Origin: JAFGIN01 sp050301235 | GTDB lineage: Bacteria > Fibrobacterota > Chitinivibrionia > Chitinivibrionales > Chitinispirillaceae | DNA: 64,000 nt | NCBI GenBank assembly: GCA_050301235.1 | Contig: JBNKZD010000258.1 | Span: 25,221-89,220 of the forward strand | Direction: 5' to 3' | In this document: piece after piece, positions 59,949 to 64,000 of the stretch | How positions within the stretch are numbered: position 1 is the first letter of the stretch | How the letters are laid out: every line of letters begins with the position of its first letter | Notes under the pieces: model-generated | The model's database searches: none | The model's input: only the letters and a program-made list of their open reading frames with translations | Told to the model about the DNA's origin: nothing | Translations under genes and position numbers: made by a program

Positions 59949-60848
59949 TCAAACCGGATCCAGAAACTCTATAACCTTCCGATTAAAGAGTTCAGCTTGA
60001 GAAAAAGTCAGGTCGTGTCCGGCATCAGGTAGTACCTCAGCTTTAATATGGGGTGATTCTTTAACAAACTTTGCAATTGCTTTTTTAGCTGAATATATCT
60101 TCTCATGTTCACCGACAAGAAAAAGGGTTGGTACCTTGATACTTTGCCACTGTTTTTTTGTTAGTATTGTAGGAAAGGCCGGCATTCGAAGTTTGAAACA
60201 GCGGAAGTTCATCTGCATCTCTACTATCAAGTCATCTACAGTCGTCCAGTCGCTTTCATTTTTTTTCATGAATTCTTTAAATACCCACAGCATCATTATC
60301 CGAATAAAATACGGGTGAATCGGACAAGGTAAACTATGTATAAAATAATCCATTGATAACGGTAGAATGGTTGCAGCCGGAGCTATTAGGATGACTTTGT
60401 CAAGCCGATCCTGACTGTAAAGAGCATATTGGCTGGCCACCCAACCTCCATAAGAGATACCCATAAGGCTGATATTCGTGTGAAGGTTCAACGCGGTTAA
60501 CAATTCATCCAGCCACCCCTTGTAATCTTCAGGCCGGGTAAGTGGCCTGCAATTGATGCTTCTTCCAAAATCGTTAATACTATCAATTGCAAAGGTTCTG
60601 AATTTCGAAGACAAATCTTTTATGTTGGAGTACCAGCAAAGTGAACTACATCCTCCCCCGGGAAGTAAAACCAGCGGTTTGCCATCTGTGGGGCCGCTAA
60701 CCCGTAAAAATTTCTGACCGTAAGAGGTTTCAACTGTTCTTGATTCAGAAGCAACAGTCCACCGTTTCTTTTCCAGGTTATCATAAAATGTGAGGTATTC
60801 TTCTTTATGTTTTGATGATTTAAATGGATGATAAGAGGTTAGTTTCAT
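59949..60848 (-). CDS. Alpha/beta hydrolase
   Basis: About 299 residues, cytoplasmic alpha/beta-hydrolase fold. The oxyanion loop is LVLLPGGGCSSLCWY, the nucleophile elbow is LMGISYGGWVASQYAL, the acidic residue lies in LFLVGEHEKIYSAKKA, and the catalytic His is in PDAGHDLTFSQAELF. The layout is like carboxylesterases and haloperoxidase-like hydrolases; the substrate is unknown. The ATG at 60848 is preferred because AAAGGA lies 9 bases upstream; a longer frame to 60896 lacks a site. Confidence 0.83.
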   Translation of the reverse strand: MKLTSYHPFKSSKHKEEYLTFYDNLEKKRWTVASESRTVETSYGQKFLRVSGPTDGKPLVLLPGGGCSSLCWYSNIKDLSSKFRTFAIDSINDFGRSINCRPLTRPEDYKGWLDELLTALNLHTNISLMGISYGGWVASQYALYSQDRLDKVILIAPAATILPLSMDYFIHSLPCPIHPYFIRIMMLWVFKEFMKKNESDWTTVDDLIVEMQMNFRCFKLRMPAFPTILTKKQWQSIKVPTLFLVGEHEKIYSAKKAIAKFVKESPHIKAEVLPDAGHDLTFSQAELFNRKVIEFLDPV

Positions 60849-61407
60849 TTTCTGGTGTCCTTTTGCTGAGTGGTTGAATGAACAGGTTTTAACCATAAAA
60901 AAACGCCTTGAATAATCATGTAATTACAAAGTAGATCGAGATATTTTTGAAGCAGTATCAGACGAATCGCCTATGAGATTGTTGCCAATTTATATAGCAC
61001 ATTAACGATACAGAAATATTTTTTCGTTAAATCCAGGGTAGATCAGCGATAACTACTAGACAAATAACGAAATACGCCATTTTAACCGTTTTTAATTAAT
61101 GGCATATCAATGACTTACATGGATTTTTAATTTGAAATTCATCCAAATTATACGATAAAGGATTGGCTTGTATTTTATTGTTGTCGCAAACGCTTTAATA
61201 TGTTGCCAAAATATGTAATATAGTATTGCAAAATCACAAAATATTCCTTATATTCTCTGTTATTGTGCATAGATTTCCAGCTAAAATGGTATCATCTTTA
61301 ATGATTCATTTTTTTAAGAAGAGCTCAATGGTAACTGCATCTGTGTTGTGCATCTTGTGTATCTGATACCACTGTGGCTCAAATTGTTAAAACATAGGGA
61401 GGTTTTT
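60849..61407. promoter_or_regulatory. Divergent promoter region before the GH44 gene
   Basis: About 560 AT-rich bases. It includes TCGCAAACGCTTTAAT (core AAACGCTT at 61188-61195), which fits the AANCGNTT core of LacI/GalR-family operators and could make the GH44 gene carbohydrate-responsive. GGGAGG precedes the GH44 ATG. No coding signal was seen. Confidence 0.35.
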
Positions 61408-64000
61408 ATGATTCGAACATTTATTCACAATGTCTTGTTGCTTGGTATAGTCTCAGTTGCAACTCCAGTTTTTTCTCAAGCAGTTTTTGAGATCAACCCG
61501 GATTCTGCTAAACGATATATCAACCCTGCAATTTATGGTGTAAATACAGTCCCCCTCTCCAGTGATAATGTGAACTCATTTCTTTCGGCAGCCAATCTCA
61601 AAGCGGAACGTATTGGAGGAAACAGATTAACTGCCTACAACTGGGAGAACAATTACTCAAATGCCGGAAGCGACTGGATCCACAATAGTGATGACCATCT
61701 GCTTAATAATCCTGTCAAAACTGCTGCTGGTCCGGGTGGAACAATGATCACGTTTATGGATCGATGCAGAAACTTAAATGAGTATGCAACAATTCAGCTC
61801 CCCATGGCTGGGTATGTTGTTGCGGATAATGGCGGTTCTGTGACTGAAGCTCAGGTTGCTCCTTCAGTTCGATGGAAAAAAGTGATTTTTCAGAAGGGAA
61901 GCGCTTTCGCCATGTCACCTTCAACCTCCGATGACTATGTCTATGTTGATGAATTCATAAATTTCATGGTTCAGAAGTATGGCAAGGCAAGTGAGGGCGG
62001 TGTGAAGAGTTATTGCCTCGATAACGAGCCCGGACTGTTTACATATACACATCCGCGAATTGTTCCAAAACCTTTAGTAATTGACACACTTATCGCCCGG
62101 TCTGTCGCGCTCGCAAAAGCAGTTAAATCTGTTGACCCATCAGCAGAGGTTCTTGGGTATGAAGCATTCGGCTGGATGGAGTACCTGACTTTTGATCAAT
62201 CAAGCGGATGGGACGCTTACAAAACCAAATATGACTGGGCGATCAGTGCCTATCTGGGTGAAATGAAGAAAAAGTCCGATGAAGCCGGAAAACGACTCCT
62301 TGACGTACTAACTGTGCACTGGTATCCTGAAGCGACAGGTGATAAACGCATTTGTCAGGATACAGCCGGAACTGAAGCGACGATCCAGGCACGCTTGCAG
62401 GCACCACGTTCTTTGTGGGATTCTACCTATGTTGAAACCAGCTGGATTACAAGCGGCAGTGGCAACAAACCGGTAAACCTGCTCCCTCGCCTTCAGAAAT
62501 CAATTGATACAACCTATCCCGGAACCAAACTGGGAATCACTGAGTATAATTATGGTGGATATGCCCATATCTCCGGTGGTCTGGCACTTGTTGATGTACT
62601 TGGTGTGTTTGGAAATAAAGGATTGTATGTTGCAAATTTCCATGAATCGGTAAAGGGGTTTCTGGCACCTGCTTTTATGATGTATCAAAATTTTGATGGA
62701 AAATTCAGTACCTATGGTGATACAAGTGTTGCAGCGGTTTCTCCAAGTAACGCCGATTACTCTGTGTTCGCGTCTGTTGATTCAAAAAGCAGCAAACTGC
62801 TTCACATAATGCTGATCAATAAAAAGAGTACAGAGTCAGCAGTAACTTTCAAAATCAATGGATCAAAACAGTATAAGTCGGGTATTGTTTACGCACTTAC
62901 CAAAGACAGCACTAAAATTGCACGTATGAAGGATGTTGATCCGATCAGTGGTAACAATGTCAATTACACTGTTCCTGGTTTAGCAGTGCTTCATATGGTT
63001 TTGTCAACTGACGAAACCGTTGACCTTCTGACAAAAACAATATATACATTAAAAGCGACAACACTGGGTAACGGTAAAATCCGTCAGAGTGCTAATGGCA
63101 GCCGTTTCACTGAAGGCACGCAGGTTACACTGACAGCGGTTCCCGACAGTGGATGGACCTTTGATGGATGGGTTGGAACAGATTCCTCCAAGAAAACCTC
63201 GTTAACAATAACTATGAATAAAAATGTAACAGTTCAGGCGCAATTCAGCAGCAGTGCAGAACTTATACCGAATGGTGACTTTTCCAATGGGACAGCAAGC
63301 TGGAGTCTGAATACCTGGAGCGCAGATGGATCATCAAAGGGTGCTGCTTCAGTTGCTAATGGTGTACTGACCTATGTAATCGAAAATGGTGGACCGGAAA
63401 CCTGGAATATCCAGATTTACCAGAATACAGTTCCCTATGTTAAAGGTAAGCAATATGTATTAACATTTGATGCCTGGGCTCTTTCTGAACACAAACTTAA
63501 TGTATATGCAGCTAAGGGCGCTCTTGACAAAAAAATCACACTCGGAACCTCAAAACCCTCAACTCCATACAGTTATACTTTTACAGCGGACAGTACCGAT
63601 GCAGCCGGAAGGCTCTCATTTGACATGGGTGGTGAAGGTGCTACTTCAGCAGGTACTGTGTATCTTGATAACATCTCTTTAAAAGTACTAAGTGGTGTAA
63701 GCCCGATCACAAAGATACCAGTGACTTTCAAAACAGCGGGAACAGAATTTGTTATACATGCAGGTAATGGCGCTTCCGCAATTCTTACATCTCAATGTGC
63801 AAAGGGACCTGTAACACTTACATTGTGCGACCTTTCAGGAAAGACAGTGGCAACACTCTATAAAGGTGAGGTCAATGGACAGAGAATGGTTGTTAATGTA
63901 GGTAACAGGTCTTCCGCAGCCAATAAACCTTTCACATCGGGAATGTATATCGTTCGTTTACATGCACAGAACATCTCAACTTGCAGTAAAATGATGATTA
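61408..64000 (+). CDS. Secreted GH44 endoglucanase/xyloglucanase, 3' end beyond the window
   Basis: At least 864 residues, running off the window. Signal peptide (ATPVFSQA, about 25). A GH44 domain spans about 26-530: RIGGNRLTAYNWENNYSNAG, acid/base Glu207 in CLDNEPGLFTYTHPR, LTVHWYPEA, and nucleophile Glu379 in LGITEYNYGGYAHISGG. A divergent InlB-B/Flg_new-like repeat follows (about 546-612, RFTEGTQVTLTAVPDSGWTFDGW), then a CBM4/9-like module (about 617-765, ELIPNGDFSNGTASW ... TVYLDNISLKV). A sorting-type tail starts near 766 (LTLCDLSGKTVATLYKG ... GMYIVRLHA) and is cut by the window end. GH44 enzymes cleave beta-1,4-glucans, notably xyloglucan and CMC. GGGAGG precedes the ATG. Confidence 0.92.
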   Translation, partial: MIRTFIHNVLLLGIVSVATPVFSQAVFEINPDSAKRYINPAIYGVNTVPLSSDNVNSFLSAANLKAERIGGNRLTAYNWENNYSNAGSDWIHNSDDHLLNNPVKTAAGPGGTMITFMDRCRNLNEYATIQLPMAGYVVADNGGSVTEAQVAPSVRWKKVIFQKGSAFAMSPSTSDDYVYVDEFINFMVQKYGKASEGGVKSYCLDNEPGLFTYTHPRIVPKPLVIDTLIARSVALAKAVKSVDPSAEVLGYEAFGWMEYLTFDQSSGWDAYKTKYDWAISAYLGEMKKKSDEAGKRLLDVLTVHWYPEATGDKRICQDTAGTEATIQARLQAPRSLWDSTYVETSWITSGSGNKPVNLLPRLQKSIDTTYPGTKLGITEYNYGGYAHISGGLALVDVLGVFGNKGLYVANFHESVKGFLAPAFMMYQNFDGKFSTYGDTSVAAVSPSNADYSVFASVDSKSSKLLHIMLINKKSTESAVTFKINGSKQYKSGIVYALTKDSTKIARMKDVDPISGNNVNYTVPGLAVLHMVLSTDETVDLLTKTIYTLKATTLGNGKIRQSANGSRFTEGTQVTLTAVPDSGWTFDGWVGTDSSKKTSLTITMNKNVTVQAQFSSSAELIPNGDFSNGTASWSLNTWSADGSSKGAASVANGVLTYVIENGGPETWNIQIYQNTVPYVKGKQYVLTFDAWALSEHKLNVYAAKGALDKKITLGTSKPSTPYSYTFTADSTDAAGRLSFDMGGEGATSAGTVYLDNISLKVLSGVSPITKIPVTFKTAGTEFVIHAGNGASAILTSQCAKGPVTLTLCDLSGKTVATLYKGEVNGQRMVVNVGNRSSAANKPFTSGMYIVRLHAQNISTCSKMMI

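Overview
The window looks like a chromosomal segment of a Gram-negative (diderm), AT-rich bacterium of the Fibrobacterota lineage, Fibrobacter/Chitinispirillum-like. This rests on recognised protein families: two TIGR02147/DUF4423 regulators, a FISUMP-type lipoprotein, a PorV-like outer-membrane protein, several polysaccharide-degrading enzymes ending in a secretion/sorting-type beta-sandwich (type IX secretion style), and lpxB plus manC. No rRNA, tRNA or CRISPR array was seen.

Layout. 0-5 kb (minus strand): a frameshifted type-B carboxylesterase, a PorV-like barrel protein, and a TIGR02147 regulator coupled to a small lipoprotein. 5.2-12.6 kb: a solitary 1599-residue exonuclease-RecQ-UvrD fusion and a TonB-dependent-receptor-like protein. 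12.6-14.7 kb is a small mobile/selfish patch: a PIN-domain toxin with two tandem paralogous antitoxin-like mini-genes, a RAYT transposase between REP-like palindromes, and a decayed HicB. 14.8-18 kb: an amidohydrolase coupled to a lipoprotein. 18.3-23.7 kb: an Ig/RCC1 lipoprotein coupled to a TMTC-like membrane protein with TPRs. A second HicB remnant follows, then a 1389-residue Ig/PKD-like surface protein and two small envelope genes. 30-35.2 kb: a PHP phosphoesterase-manC-lpxB-PEGA protein-tiny lipoprotein operon. 35.5 kb: an FKBP/SlyD-type prolyl isomerase.

36.2-45.2 kb is a signalling island: a receiver-like/anti-sigma-ATPase/cNMP protein on the plus strand, facing a minus-strand run of hybrid kinase, receiver with Cys4 tail, receiver-kinase, CheY-like receiver and CheA-like kinase. 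No chemoreceptor or CheB/CheR is in view. 45.4-47.9 kb: a methyltransferase and a CBM35-GH26 mannanase. 47.9-50.3 kb: an NAD-salvage operon (pncB-pncA-nrtR-like). 50.5-51.3 kb holds ywbE and two coding remnants. 51.4-55.1 kb: the FISUMP lipoprotein, a GINT1-like beta-propeller protein and a polysaccharide flippase. 55.1-57.7 kb: a second TIGR02147 regulator, again coupled by an ATGA overlap to a lipoprotein. 58.4-64 kb: a CE6-type esterase, an alpha/beta hydrolase, and a GH44 glucanase/xyloglucanase running off the window end.

Common threads are secreted plant-polysaccharide enzymes with sorting-type tails, many lipoproteins/surface proteins with Ig-like repeats, and regulatory pairs made of a cytoplasmic gene coupled by stop/start overlap to an envelope protein gene. 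All calls come from reading the sequence and from family knowledge; no database search was run.
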